Assembly (NCBI GenBank): GCA_963674545.2 | Contig: CAXXFB010000001.1 | Span: 3,038,001-3,102,000, forward strand | From: JABGQS01 sp963674545 | GTDB lineage: Bacteria; Bacillota; Clostridia; Christensenellales; SZUA-584 | Direction: 5' to 3' | Length of the DNA stretch: 64,000 bases | Shown: one piece after another, positions 50,578 to 59,970 of the stretch | Layout of the letters: every line of letters starts with the position of its first letter | How positions within the stretch are numbered: the first letter of the stretch is position 1 | The notes under the pieces: generated by a model | Told to the model about the DNA's origin: nothing | Seen by the model: the letters and a program-made list of their open reading frames with translations, nothing else | Database searches by the model: none | Made by a program: the position numbers and the translations under genes

Positions 50578-50601
50578 AAAAGGACGCTTAGGCGTCCTTT
50601 T
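50578..50601 (+). terminator. Intrinsic terminator
   Basis: AAAGGACGC pairs with GCGTCCTTT (loop TTAG), then TT. It separates the fusion gene from the small membrane-protein gene downstream. Confidence 0.8.
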
Positions 50602-50698
50602 CATACTGTAGAAACAGGAACTTCATGTAATTTCATATTTATCAATTTGATAGGCGCAGCTATGTTGAACTTGAAGTTTTAGTGAAAGGAAGCCACTT

Positions 50699-51121
50699 AT
50701 GCAGAATTTTGGAGCATCGTTGTTATGGTTTTGGCTTTGTTATTTGATTGTAACTATAGTAGGGATATTGCACACTGTTTTTAATATTTATATTTTGCAT
50801 ATGAAACCAATGGATGCAAACGGCATGGGTGAAGCATATGAAAAAACAAAGCCTTGGCATCCTTTGTATAATATAATTCTCTTTTCTATATTCGGTTGGA
50901 TATATGTGCATAGACTTGCAGATCCAAACATAACAGATGCGCTTATCACCGGTACGATATGGACAAGTGTATGTATTGTGTTTGATGTTTTTGGCTGGGT
51001 TCTGATAAAACACCCGTGGAGTCTTTCTTTTAAAGAATTCTATATTGATTATCAACCATGGATATCACTTGTATATGCAGCTATATTCCTGGGACCGATA
51101 GTAGGTTATTTGCTTATATAG
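50699..51121 (+). CDS. Four-helix membrane protein of unknown function
   Basis: A 140-residue protein with four hydrophobic helices and short loops rich in Trp and His (T-K-P-W-H-P-L-Y-N, I-K-H-P-W-S). I do not recognise the family. It has its own GAAAGGAAG ribosome site and lies between two terminators, so it is its own transcription unit despite following the fusion gene. Confidence 0.65.
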   Translation: MQNFGASLLWFWLCYLIVTIVGILHTVFNIYILHMKPMDANGMGEAYEKTKPWHPLYNIILFSIFGWIYVHRLADPNITDALITGTIWTSVCIVFDVFGWVLIKHPWSLSFKEFYIDYQPWISLVYAAIFLGPIVGYLLI

Positions 51122-51210
51122 TTAAATAGAGCAAGCAAATAACCGGGCAAAGAATGTTTGAACATATTGAAGAGTTTTTAAAAAACAGATATCTATTTCC
51201 AGCAACTTGA

Positions 51211-51238
51211 AAAGATGCTTGTACAAGCATCTTTTTTA
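51211..51238 (+). terminator. Intrinsic terminator
   Basis: AAGATGCTT pairs perfectly with AAGCATCTT (loop GTAC), followed by TTTTT. Confidence 0.85.
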
Positions 51239-51304
51239 ATGCTTTAAATATGCAAAATATAGTGATATTATAGTGTAGGTTATAATAAAAACAAGGGATA
51301 GGCA

Positions 51305-53644
51305 ATGAACAAAAGAGTTTTTGAAAAGCTTGAATTTAATAAAATACTAAAAATGCTTGAAAGCAAAGCGCTGTCTGACTCTGGCAAAGAGGCGGCACTT
51401 TCTTTGAAGCCGGGTATAAATATAAACGCTGTGAGGATTCTGCAGAGCGAAACGCTTGAGGCCGAGAGCACGCTGATGAGAGAACCTAAAACGCCGATGA
51501 GTTCTTTTTCGGATATAAGCTCTGAGACAGTTAGGCTTAAGACCGGCGCTGATTTGTCGTGCAGGGAACTGCTTAGGATACTCGGCGTACTAAAAGCGGC
51601 AAGGCGTGCAAAGAGTGGACTTAGCAAGCAGGAGAACAGTGAAAATCTGCTTCCGAAAATAGCCGAGCTTTTATATTACGACAGCAGCTTAATAAAAGAG
51701 CTTGATGACGCTATAATTAGCGAGAACGAACTTGCGGACAATGCTTCGCCGGAGCTTTTCAACATACGCAGACGCATAATGCGGGAGAACGAAGGCATAC
51801 ACGAGAAGCTCAATTCAGTTATAAGGAGTTCTCATCATAAAGAGCATCTTCAGGATGCAATCATAACGATGAGGAACGGAAGGTATGTAGTTCCCGTAAA
51901 ACAGGAATACAGGCGCAGTTTGAACGGGCTGGTGCACGACCAGAGCTCAAGTGGGCAGACGGTTTTCATAGAACCGATGGAAGTAGTTGAAGCCAACAAC
52001 AGACTGAGGGAACTTGAGCTGGCAGAGAAAGCGGAAGTGGAGAGGATACTCCACGAGTTCAGCGAGCAGCTGCGTGAGTATTGGCAGCAGCTTAGGGATG
52101 ACCTTGATATACTTACAAGGCTGGATGTGATATTTGCAAAAGCCACGCTTGCTTCTGCAATGAAAGCTTCTCCGCCGCAAATCACTGATGAAAAGAAACT
52201 GATTATTAAAAACGGGCGGCATCCGCTGATAGACGCAAAAGCAGTCGTTCCCGTTTCGCTGTATATAGACGACGGATATACTGGGCTTATAATAACAGGG
52301 CCGAACACGGGCGGCAAGACAGTTACATTAAAGCTGACCGGGCTGCTTGTGCTTATGGCGCAGAGCGGTATGTTCGTACCTGCGGATGCTGGAACTGTGC
52401 TGCCGGTGTTTACGGCGCTGTTTGCAGACATCGGCGATGAACAAAGCATAGAACAGAGCCTTTCCACGTTTTCCTCGCACATGAAGAACATAACGCAGAT
52501 AACGAAAAATGCGGATGAGAATTCGCTGGTGTTGCTGGACGAACTGGGTGCGGGAACAGACCCGGCAGAAGGTGCGGCGCTTGCTATGTCGATATTAGAA
52601 GAGCTTGAATTTGCACAGAGCTTTGTGATGGCGACTACGCATTACAGCGAGATAAAAGCGTTTGCGATGGCGAATGAAAAATATCAGAACGCATGCATGG
52701 AGTTCAGCGTGAAGACCCTTAGCCCGACTTACAAGCTGATAATGGGAGTACCGGGAGTATCTAATGCATTTGAGATATCAAAAAAACTGGGTTTAGGGGA
52801 GCAGATAATAGAGCGGGCCCGCCAGCATATGTCTGAAGAGACTGTGAAGTTTGAGCAGCTTATAGGGGAAGCTGAGAAGCAAAGGGAGATAGCTCAGCAG
52901 AAGCAGCAGCAGGCAGAGGATTTCAGGAGGACGGCGCAGTCGATAAAGGACAAGTCTAACATTGAGCTGGAAAAAGCAAAGCAGAAGAGCGAAAAAATAG
53001 TTGAGCGTGCTAACGAGAAAGCTCTTGATATATTGAAAGAAGCGAAGGAAGAAGCGGAGCAGATAATAAAAGAGCTAAAGAGCGCGAAAGCTGCAAAACA
53101 GGAAGACATCAACGCAGCAAGAAAAGCGCTTTCGGACAGCATAGACAAAACTTCCGGAGCTATCTCGAAAAAGCCTGTGCGGAAGAGCGGTGCAAAACCT
53201 TCTGACATAGCCATCGGGGACACGGTGAAGCTTATAAACCACGGAGTAACGGCAACTGTACTGAAAGCGCCGAAGGACAACAAGGTTCAGGTGCAGGCGG
53301 GCGTTGTAAAAATGATGGTGGATATTTCAGAAGTCGAGCCGGCAATAAAAGAAAAGCAGCTGGGGCGACTGGGCGGATATAAGCGTGAGCTTAATGCAAC
53401 TGTAGCAATGGAACTGGACCTGAGGGGAATGAGCCTTGACGAAGCGGTGATGGAGACGGACAAATACCTTGATGAAGCTTTTATCGCCGGACGGCAGGAG
53501 GTATCAATCATACACGGCAAAGGAACGGGAGTGCTGCGCTCGGGGGTACGTGATTTTCTGCGTACTCACCCGCATGCCGAAAAATTCAGGCAGGGCAAGT
53601 ACGGTGAAGGTGAAGCCGGCGTTACGATTGTGACTATAAAGTAG
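51305..53644 (+). CDS. mutS2: Endonuclease MutS2
   Basis: A 779-residue MutS2, full length. It has the MutS core with Walker A (TGPNTGGKTVTLK, about residue 330), Walker B (LVLLDELGAGTDP) and signature around 370-440, a long coiled coil (about 500-620, Glu/Lys/Gln-rich), and a C-terminal Smr nuclease domain (L-D-L-R-G-M-S near 703, H-G-K-G-T-G-V-L-R near 738). MutS2 acts in suppression of recombination and in rescue of collided ribosomes, not in mismatch repair. A DUF523 gene follows 6 bases later. Confidence 0.96.
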   Translation: MNKRVFEKLEFNKILKMLESKALSDSGKEAALSLKPGININAVRILQSETLEAESTLMREPKTPMSSFSDISSETVRLKTGADLSCRELLRILGVLKAARRAKSGLSKQENSENLLPKIAELLYYDSSLIKELDDAIISENELADNASPELFNIRRRIMRENEGIHEKLNSVIRSSHHKEHLQDAIITMRNGRYVVPVKQEYRRSLNGLVHDQSSSGQTVFIEPMEVVEANNRLRELELAEKAEVERILHEFSEQLREYWQQLRDDLDILTRLDVIFAKATLASAMKASPPQITDEKKLIIKNGRHPLIDAKAVVPVSLYIDDGYTGLIITGPNTGGKTVTLKLTGLLVLMAQSGMFVPADAGTVLPVFTALFADIGDEQSIEQSLSTFSSHMKNITQITKNADENSLVLLDELGAGTDPAEGAALAMSILEELEFAQSFVMATTHYSEIKAFAMANEKYQNACMEFSVKTLSPTYKLIMGVPGVSNAFEISKKLGLGEQIIERARQHMSEETVKFEQLIGEAEKQREIAQQKQQQAEDFRRTAQSIKDKSNIELEKAKQKSEKIVERANEKALDILKEAKEEAEQIIKELKSAKAAKQEDINAARKALSDSIDKTSGAISKKPVRKSGAKPSDIAIGDTVKLINHGVTATVLKAPKDNKVQVQAGVVKMMVDISEVEPAIKEKQLGRLGGYKRELNATVAMELDLRGMSLDEAVMETDKYLDEAFIAGRQEVSIIHGKGTGVLRSGVRDFLRTHPHAEKFRQGKYGEGEAGVTIVTIK

Positions 53645-53650
53645 GAGCAT

Positions 53651-54085
53651 ATGGATATTGTAAGCGCATGTCTGATTGGCGAAAAGTGCCGGTATGACGG
53701 CAGCAACTGCAGCGACGAGAAGCTAAAAAAGATGTATGAAAAAGGAAAGCTTGGTGCGGTGTGCCCGGAGTGCGATGCAGGGCTTGGCACTCCGAGAAGC
53801 CCGATGGAGATAGCGGGCGGAGATGGTGCAGACGTGTTGGAAGGCCGTGCAAGAGTCGTCTCAAAAGACGGCGGGGATCTTACGCAGGAGTTTATTGAAG
53901 GCGCAAAGGCTGCGCTGGAAGCTGCAAAAAAACACGGAGCAAAGCGTGCATATCTAAAAACGTGCAGCCCGTCTTGCGGCTGCGGCAGGGTGTATGACGG
54001 TAGTTTCTCCGGCACTTTGCGCAAAGGCGACGGAGTAACGGCTGCGATGCTGAAGAAAAACGGTATAATGGTAATAGAAGTATGA
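53651..54085 (+). CDS. DUF523-family protein
   Basis: A 144-residue protein of family DUF523, recognised by C-L-I-G-E-K-C-R-Y-D-G at the start, V-C-P-E-C-D-A-G-L-G-T-P-R-S-P near 40, and S-C-G-C-G. The conserved cysteines suggest a metal or Fe-S site. Function is not established. It starts 6 bases after mutS2 behind a TAGGAG site and is probably co-transcribed. Confidence 0.85.
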   Translation: MDIVSACLIGEKCRYDGSNCSDEKLKKMYEKGKLGAVCPECDAGLGTPRSPMEIAGGDGADVLEGRARVVSKDGGDLTQEFIEGAKAALEAAKKHGAKRAYLKTCSPSCGCGRVYDGSFSGTLRKGDGVTAAMLKKNGIMVIEV

Positions 54086-54124
54086 AACTTTTATGAATAA
54101 TCCGTAAATAGGCCGGGCGCAGTA

Positions 54125-54153
54125 TTAACTTGTGTTAAAAGCTGGTTTATAAT
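54125..54153 (+). promoter_or_regulatory. Promoter of the two-component/HtrA operon
   Basis: TTAACT, 17-base spacer, TATAAT, 21 bases before the response-regulator start. Confidence 0.6.
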
Positions 54154-54173
54154 AAGAAGCGAGGTAAAATGCT

Positions 54174-54854
54174 ATGTCAAAACGTATACTTGTAGTAGAT
54201 GACGACAAAAATATAAGCGAAGTCATAAAGCTTTACTTGAAAAAAGAAGGCTATGACGTCAGCCTTGCTTACGATGGCAAGGCGGGCCTTGAAGAGTTTA
54301 GCAAAGAAGTGCCAGCACTTATAGTGCTGGACATTATGATGCCAAAGCTTGACGGCTGGGAAGTTTTGAAGCAGGTTAGGAAAACGAGTTCCGTACCTGT
54401 TATTATGCTGTCTGCAAAGGGAGAGACATTTGACAAGGTGCTGGGGCTTGAACTTGGCGCCGATGATTATATAACTAAGCCTTTTGACCCAAAAGAGTTT
54501 ATTGCAAGGGTCAAGGCAGTTACAAGAAGAGCAAGCCAGATGGAGGATGAAGTAAGCTCGATTGAATATAAAGATCTTGAGATCAATATATCTAACTATA
54601 CAGTCACTTACAAAGGCGAAGTAGTGGAGATGCCTCCAAAAGAGATAGAGCTTCTTTATTTCCTGGCCTCTCATCCAAACAAGGTTTTCACAAGAGAACA
54701 GCTGCTGCAGCAGGTTTGGGACTTTGAGTTTTTCGGTGATTCAAGAACAGTTGATGTCCATATAAAAAGGCTGAGGAAAAAGCTTTATGACCAAAGCAGC
54801 GGCTGGGAGATAAAGACCGTATGGGGCGTAGGGTATAAGTTCGAGGTCAGGTAA
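54174..54854 (+). CDS. OmpR-family response regulator
   Basis: A 226-residue regulator with a receiver domain (acidic pair at D10/D11, phospho-acceptor D53 in VLDIMMP, Lys in T-K-P-F-D-P) and a C-terminal winged helix of OmpR/PhoB type (from about 130; R-E-Q-L-L-Q-Q-V-W and R-T-V-D-V-H-I-K-R-L-R-K-K-L). Its stop and the kinase start share one base. The kinase next to it is its partner. Confidence 0.93.
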   Translation: MSKRILVVDDDKNISEVIKLYLKKEGYDVSLAYDGKAGLEEFSKEVPALIVLDIMMPKLDGWEVLKQVRKTSSVPVIMLSAKGETFDKVLGLELGADDYITKPFDPKEFIARVKAVTRRASQMEDEVSSIEYKDLEINISNYTVTYKGEVVEMPPKEIELLYFLASHPNKVFTREQLLQQVWDFEFFGDSRTVDVHIKRLRKKLYDQSSGWEIKTVWGVGYKFEVR

Positions 54855-56332
54855 TGGGCAAATCTATTTTTGTTCGGATGCTCCTTGTATATCTGCTCAT
54901 CATTGTGGTTTCATTTTCGTTGCTGGGAGGAATATTTTTTACAACGCTGAAGAATAATTATCTTGATTCTCAGATGGATATAATGATAGAGAATCTGAAC
55001 GAAATAAACGGCTGGATAAACAGCAGGCAGTGCTCTGAGATGACAGACCTCGATTTTTATGAGAAACTGGCCGGAAAAGCAAATGAAGAAGAGACTATCA
55101 TCTGGTTCATAGATAATAACAAGAAAGTGTATATGCTGGTTGAACCGGAAAGCAGCGAGCCGCTGGAAGTGTCTTTTACAACACATGATGTTGAACGATA
55201 TTACGACGTTACACACAGCGGGGGATATATAAAAGAGGTCTCCAAGGTAGAAAAGGCATTTGAAGGCACGGTCATGTCGGTAGCGATACCGCTTGAAATC
55301 GATGATGAAATAGTCGGGGCGCTGGCGGGGCATCGTGCAGTTGAGGATTTTGGAGTTGGAATCAGCACTATAGAGCGGCAGGTTTTCTCGCCGCTTCTGA
55401 TATCAATGCTTTTTGCATTTTTGCTGGTGTTCGTGCTTTCAAGGTATATAGTAAAGCCGATAAGGGATATCTCGAACGCTGCGGGTGAGCTTGCAAGGGG
55501 CAATCTTGATTATCGTGTTACCCCAAGGACCAATGATGAGCTTGGAGAGCTTGCGGTTTCGTTCAACAAGATGGCTGAAGAGCTTAAGCTGCAGGACAGC
55601 CTGCGTAATACGTTCATTGCGAACGTTTCACATGAGCTGCGTACGCCGCTGACTTCAGTACAGGGGTTTGTGCAGGGTATGCTTGACCGTGCTATAGAAG
55701 AAGAGGACAGGGATAAATATTTAGAGATAGTGCTGAATGAAACAAAGCGCATGAACACTCTGATATCTGACCTGCTCGACCTTGCAAAGATAGAATCCGG
55801 ACAGTTCCCGATAGAGCTGAGCGAATTCGATATAAACGAGCAGCTGCGCCAGTGCATAATAATGTTTGAGCAGCGCATAGAGAACAAGAAATTGAGCGTT
55901 GATATCAACTTCAACGAAGACAAGATGATGGTATGGGCGGACAGAGACCGCATATCTCAGGTGGTGACTAACCTTGTCGATAATGCTGTTAAGTTTTCAA
56001 GCGAAGGCGGAAGCCTGAAGATATGGACAACGAGCGATGACGACAAGGTGTATATAAATATTGAAGACAGCGGGGAAGGGATCCCTAAGGAAGACGAGCC
56101 TTACATATTCGAGAGGTTCTATAAGGCGGATAAGTCTCATAGCAGGAACAAGCCGGGAACCGGTATAGGGCTGTCGATAGTCAAAAGGATATTGACCCAG
56201 CACGGCGAAGACATTTCGCTTAAAAACGAGCCGGGGAAGGGGACGACGTTTACGTTTACCCTTACAAAAGCTGCTGAGCAGCAGAATAAAATTAGAAGCG
56301 AGTTCGACGATTTACGAGAACATGAAGAATAA
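54854..56332 (+). CDS. Sensor histidine kinase
   Basis: A 492-residue membrane kinase: two helices (about 8-30 and 176-198) flank an outside sensing domain of about 145 residues; a HAMP linker follows, then the dimerisation domain with the phosphorylated His in F-I-A-N-V-S-H-E-L-R-T-P-L, and the ATPase boxes N (VVTNLVDNAVKFS), G1 (DSGEGIP), F and G2 (GTGIGLSIV). The layout matches BaeS/ResE/WalK-like kinases without a PAS domain. The following HtrA gene suggests a response to envelope or protein-folding stress. Confidence 0.93.
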   Translation: MGKSIFVRMLLVYLLIIVVSFSLLGGIFFTTLKNNYLDSQMDIMIENLNEINGWINSRQCSEMTDLDFYEKLAGKANEEETIIWFIDNNKKVYMLVEPESSEPLEVSFTTHDVERYYDVTHSGGYIKEVSKVEKAFEGTVMSVAIPLEIDDEIVGALAGHRAVEDFGVGISTIERQVFSPLLISMLFAFLLVFVLSRYIVKPIRDISNAAGELARGNLDYRVTPRTNDELGELAVSFNKMAEELKLQDSLRNTFIANVSHELRTPLTSVQGFVQGMLDRAIEEEDRDKYLEIVLNETKRMNTLISDLLDLAKIESGQFPIELSEFDINEQLRQCIIMFEQRIENKKLSVDINFNEDKMMVWADRDRISQVVTNLVDNAVKFSSEGGSLKIWTTSDDDKVYINIEDSGEGIPKEDEPYIFERFYKADKSHSRNKPGTGIGLSIVKRILTQHGEDISLKNEPGKGTTFTFTLTKAAEQQNKIRSEFDDLREHEE

Positions 56333-56358
56333 AAATATTTTAGAAAGGATGATGAAAA

Positions 56359-57795
56359 ATGGATAATGAAAACAACATTAATCCAGGGACAGTGAATGAG
56401 AGCGGCGCTCAAAGTTCACAGGATAATACAGGCGCCCCGCAGGGTGCACAGATGAATAATTACGGTCAGCCTGACCCGCAGTATTACTATCAGAACAGCT
56501 ATCAGCAGTATCAGGCGCCTCCGACATATTACAACCAGCAAAGACAACCGGAAAAAAAGAGAAAGTCAGGATTTTGGGTTTTAATAGCTTTTGTGATAAT
56601 ACTCAGCCTGGCAGTCGGAGGGCTGCTTACGGCATATGTAGTTATGCCGATGATCAACTCTGACCAAGCGCAGATAGGCGAGAATCTGCAGCAGGGACAG
56701 GATGACCAGCAGGACAACAGCAGTTCTAATATAGCGGACAGTCAAGGCGGACCGGATCTGCCCGGGCAGGATAAACCTGCCAAGCCGCAGACGACCAGCT
56801 CTGCCGATATAGGCGGAGAAGCGCCGAGTATCGACCAGTCGGGCAACCCTATCGTGCAGATAGCTGAAAAAGTGAGCCCGGCGGTAGTGGGTGTTACGGT
56901 AAGCGTTGACCAGGCAGTCGGCGGACAAGCGGCACAATCTCAGGAATACGGCTATGGAACAGGATTCATAATTTCACAGAACGGTTATATCGTAACGAAT
57001 AATCATGTTGTGGACGGTTCGGATTCGGTTAAAGTAACGCTGATAGACGGAAGCGAATATGATGCGCAGGTAGTTGGAGTCGATGCATCAACGGATCTTG
57101 CGGTACTGAAGATAGACGCACAGGGACTTACGGTAGCTTCATTCGGAGACTCGAGTGAGCTTAAAGTCGGTGAAACAGTGGTCGCTATCGGCAACCCGCT
57201 TGGAAGCAATCTGGCGGGAAGCGTGACTGCGGGTATAGTCAGCGCAAAAGACAGAGTGATATCTACAAACGGGTATACACAAAAGTATATCCAGACGGAT
57301 GCGGCTATCAACCCCGGCAACAGTGGCGGACCGCTTGTAAACATCGAAGGACAGGTAATAGGAATAAACACACTTAAGACTTACCTTGCCGGATATGATG
57401 ATTACGGAGTGCCCATCGGTACTGAGGGAATTGGATTTGCGATACCGACGAAAACTGCACTGCCTATCATTGAACAGCTTATGGAAACGGGAAGCGTCGA
57501 GCGTCCCGGAATAGGGATATCCTGTCTGGTGGACGTGACGAACGCATTCAACCCGGAAGGTTCGCCGGACGGTGTGACTGTTGCTGAAGTAGTACAGGGC
57601 AGCCCTGCTGAAGAAGCAAACCTGATGGTCGGTGACATCATATTGTCGATAGACGGAGTGCAGACACTGACAGTAGAAGCTTTGACGGACGAGCTGCAGA
57701 AGCATGCGGTCGGTGACGAAGTCGAGATCAATGTGTGGAGAGACGGTGAGGAGTACAAAACTATCGTTACCGTCGGAGACTTGAACAACATGTGA
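56359..57795 (+). CDS. HtrA/DegP-type membrane serine protease with PDZ domain
   Basis: A 478-residue S1C protease. The N-terminal 65 residues are cytoplasmic and rich in Gln, Asn and Tyr; one helix (about 72-95) crosses the membrane; a Gln/Asp/Ser linker precedes the protease with catalytic triad His216 (NNHVVDG), Asp246 (STDLAVL) and Ser322 (NPGNSGGPL). A single PDZ domain (about 378-470) ends the protein. It degrades misfolded envelope proteins. It lies 26 bases after the sensor kinase gene, so it is likely part of the same operon and stress circuit. Confidence 0.94.
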   Translation: MDNENNINPGTVNESGAQSSQDNTGAPQGAQMNNYGQPDPQYYYQNSYQQYQAPPTYYNQQRQPEKKRKSGFWVLIAFVIILSLAVGGLLTAYVVMPMINSDQAQIGENLQQGQDDQQDNSSSNIADSQGGPDLPGQDKPAKPQTTSSADIGGEAPSIDQSGNPIVQIAEKVSPAVVGVTVSVDQAVGGQAAQSQEYGYGTGFIISQNGYIVTNNHVVDGSDSVKVTLIDGSEYDAQVVGVDASTDLAVLKIDAQGLTVASFGDSSELKVGETVVAIGNPLGSNLAGSVTAGIVSAKDRVISTNGYTQKYIQTDAAINPGNSGGPLVNIEGQVIGINTLKTYLAGYDDYGVPIGTEGIGFAIPTKTALPIIEQLMETGSVERPGIGISCLVDVTNAFNPEGSPDGVTVAEVVQGSPAEEANLMVGDIILSIDGVQTLTVEALTDELQKHAVGDEVEINVWRDGEEYKTIVTVGDLNNM

Positions 57796-57817
57796 TAGAC
57801 AATTTTCACGGCATAAT

Positions 57818-57850
57818 AAAACCGGCAGCTATATCGGCTGCCGGTTTTTT
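57818..57850. terminator. Bidirectional terminator
   Basis: AAACCGGCAGC pairs with GCTGCCGGTTT (loop TATATCG), followed by T-runs, between converging genes. Confidence 0.85.
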
Positions 57851-57853
57851 GTA

Positions 57854-58408
57854 TTATTCGTCTGTTTCTGCGGCCAGCAGTTCCTGTTCCTGTTTTTGCT
57901 GCATTTTTTCATTCTCAGCTATGCCAAGCTTGTTGGTGTTTATGGAATTGCGGAAGACTACAAACCGCTGGAATAGGAACTCTGTTACAAAGTTTATTAC
58001 CATAGTGCCCACAAGCACAAGATAGTAGTTCCAGCCGATGAGAGCAAGAGAATCTCCCCATAAAGTTGAGAGCGGAGTGAATACTACGTAGTAGCCGAAC
58101 ACCATGAGCATCGCTATCGGAATATTGTTTGCGGATTTGAATGTGAATTTGCGGTTCAAAGTGAAGTTATATACCACAGAGAGCACAAGCGCAATGAGAT
58201 AGCTTGGTCCGTAGTCGCTTCGCAGCGCTTCCGGCCACGAAGACATGCCGGGGAAAACAGCAGTCCAGTTTATAAATTCGTTCATCAGCGTAAAGCTTGC
58301 GAGCTGAATCACGCCGGCCGATATTGACAGGCCTGTGAACTTTAAGAACTGTATAAAATTTTGTTTGTTGGTCAACTTAACTTTTTCAGTGGTTGTGGTT
58401 TTGTTCAT
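57854..58408 (-). CDS. GtrA-family membrane protein
   Basis: A protein of about 184 residues with four membrane helices and the GtrA pattern: F-L-K-F-T-G-L-S at the start of helix 1, V-V-Y-N-F-T-L-N-R-K-F-T-F near the middle and F-Q-R-F-V-V-F-R at the end of helix 4. GtrA proteins help move lipid-linked sugars for glycosylation of wall polymers. ATG 58408 follows a GAGG site; the frame runs 19 codons further without a better start. No glycosyltransferase gene is adjacent. Confidence 0.82.
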   Translation of the reverse strand: MNKTTTTEKVKLTNKQNFIQFLKFTGLSISAGVIQLASFTLMNEFINWTAVFPGMSSWPEALRSDYGPSYLIALVLSVVYNFTLNRKFTFKSANNIPIAMLMVFGYYVVFTPLSTLWGDSLALIGWNYYLVLVGTMVINFVTEFLFQRFVVFRNSINTNKLGIAENEKMQQKQEQELLAAETDE

Positions 58409-58644
58409 AAGATACCTCGCTTTGAGGGTTTTGATTAATATTAACACAATTACGAGCCGGGTCAAGGCTTGTCATAGTAACTTAATATAATTGGAATAAA
58501 ACTAAGCTGGTAGAAAGATGACGGCTCGGTGTGTGCTCAGGCGTGTTTTTTTATACAATGTTGTTTTATGTAATTGCTATGCTATGCAATATATGGTAAG
58601 ATGATATAACAAAAAAATACAATGTATGGAGATTTACATATAAT

Positions 58645-59970
58645 ATGGATAATACTGCTGATAATAAACACAAACACGGCTATCTTTTACTCATAATACC
58701 TTTTATGATCATATTTGTACTCATTGTTGCAGCGGGTATTTATTTTTATATCGACTATGATAAAAACAGCAAACTACTTGCTGACATTGATACTACAAAA
58801 TATGAAGCAAAGATAGGGTCGGAAGACGTATGGGAGAATGAAATAGAGCTTGTCGGTAAAAGCATACTTGAGCTGAATGAAGAAAAGATAGATAAAACAG
58901 TTTATGTAGCGCCGAACGGACTAATCATACGAAACTTATCAGAAGAGTGGAATGGAAAGCTTAGTAGTGTATACGATGAGCTGTTGAAAAATTCACACGG
59001 CGATGAGATTGATTATCTTAAAGAGATAAATCTTATGTCGGGCGCCCCCGATGACGGCACTTTAGGAGATTACCAAGAAAAAAGCTCTGTTATAAAAACA
59101 GCAATAACTTTCAAACCTTTGATCAGCAGTAGTTATAAGGTGATTACAAGAAAAGATTACGGATATATCAATATATATAATATGGATGAATATTCAGAAT
59201 TGAAGGATTTTGCAGGAACGCTTTCTCATGAATACGGACACCATTATGCATTTCAGCACATTTTCACAGATGAGAATGAAGATAGGGAAGATTCATATTA
59301 TTATGACTTAAGGGGACTTTTGGAATATCCGGATGCAAAGGAATACTTAGATTATGACGAGTATTTGAAAATGCATGCCTGGGATATCGATGAAATAGCT
59401 GCTGAGGATTATGTTCAGCTGCTGGGTTCACCGACGAGCAGAGAGATAGGCGAATATATGGACATAAAGGAAGCGCTTTACACTTCGGATATGGAATTCA
59501 CATATGATATGCAGCCATATCATTATAATGTGTTTGCGCAGGAGAACCCTGTTATACCGACAGCTGAGCAGGTGCAGGGACTTGAGTATTATTACCATTC
59601 ATTTATCGATGAAACATATGAAGAGGAATATACGCAATATAATGATATAGTAATTGAAGCTAAGAAAAAAAGGTCGAATGGGAAGACCCATTATGTGCTT
59701 ACCTGGAATGAGCTAAATGCAGCAGGCAGCGAAGTAATATATACTGTTGTTTGTTATGATGCTGACGGGGCGTTCTTTTCGGGAATAAAAACAGTATCGG
59801 GAGAAGAGGCGCTTTCGGCTGTTATCGGAACTCCCACAAGGACTAAAGGCAACTGGATATATTGGTGGGATGACAGGACAATGGACGAGGACAGGATAGT
59901 CCGTGTCCTCGCATATATAGTTGATGAAGATATTATAGTGGGATCTCAACCTTATTACTTTGATTTTTAG
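58645..59970 (+). CDS. Membrane-anchored zinc metalloprotease-like protein
   Basis: A 441-residue protein with one N-terminal helix (about 13-35) and a large outside domain containing S-H-E-Y-G-H-H (195-200), the H-E-x-x-H motif of zinc metallopeptidases. A downstream D-E-I-A-A-E-D-Y (249-256, Glu254) is a plausible third ligand in the gluzincin style. The C-terminal 110 residues look like a beta-sandwich (fibronectin/Ig-like). I cannot name the family. The nearest ribosome-like site (GGAG) is 13 bases from the ATG, rather far. Its last 38 bases overlap the end of the convergent lipoprotein gene. Confidence 0.7.
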   Translation: MDNTADNKHKHGYLLLIIPFMIIFVLIVAAGIYFYIDYDKNSKLLADIDTTKYEAKIGSEDVWENEIELVGKSILELNEEKIDKTVYVAPNGLIIRNLSEEWNGKLSSVYDELLKNSHGDEIDYLKEINLMSGAPDDGTLGDYQEKSSVIKTAITFKPLISSSYKVITRKDYGYINIYNMDEYSELKDFAGTLSHEYGHHYAFQHIFTDENEDREDSYYYDLRGLLEYPDAKEYLDYDEYLKMHAWDIDEIAAEDYVQLLGSPTSREIGEYMDIKEALYTSDMEFTYDMQPYHYNVFAQENPVIPTAEQVQGLEYYYHSFIDETYEEEYTQYNDIVIEAKKKRSNGKTHYVLTWNELNAAGSEVIYTVVCYDADGAFFSGIKTVSGEEALSAVIGTPTRTKGNWIYWWDDRTMDEDRIVRVLAYIVDEDIIVGSQPYYFDF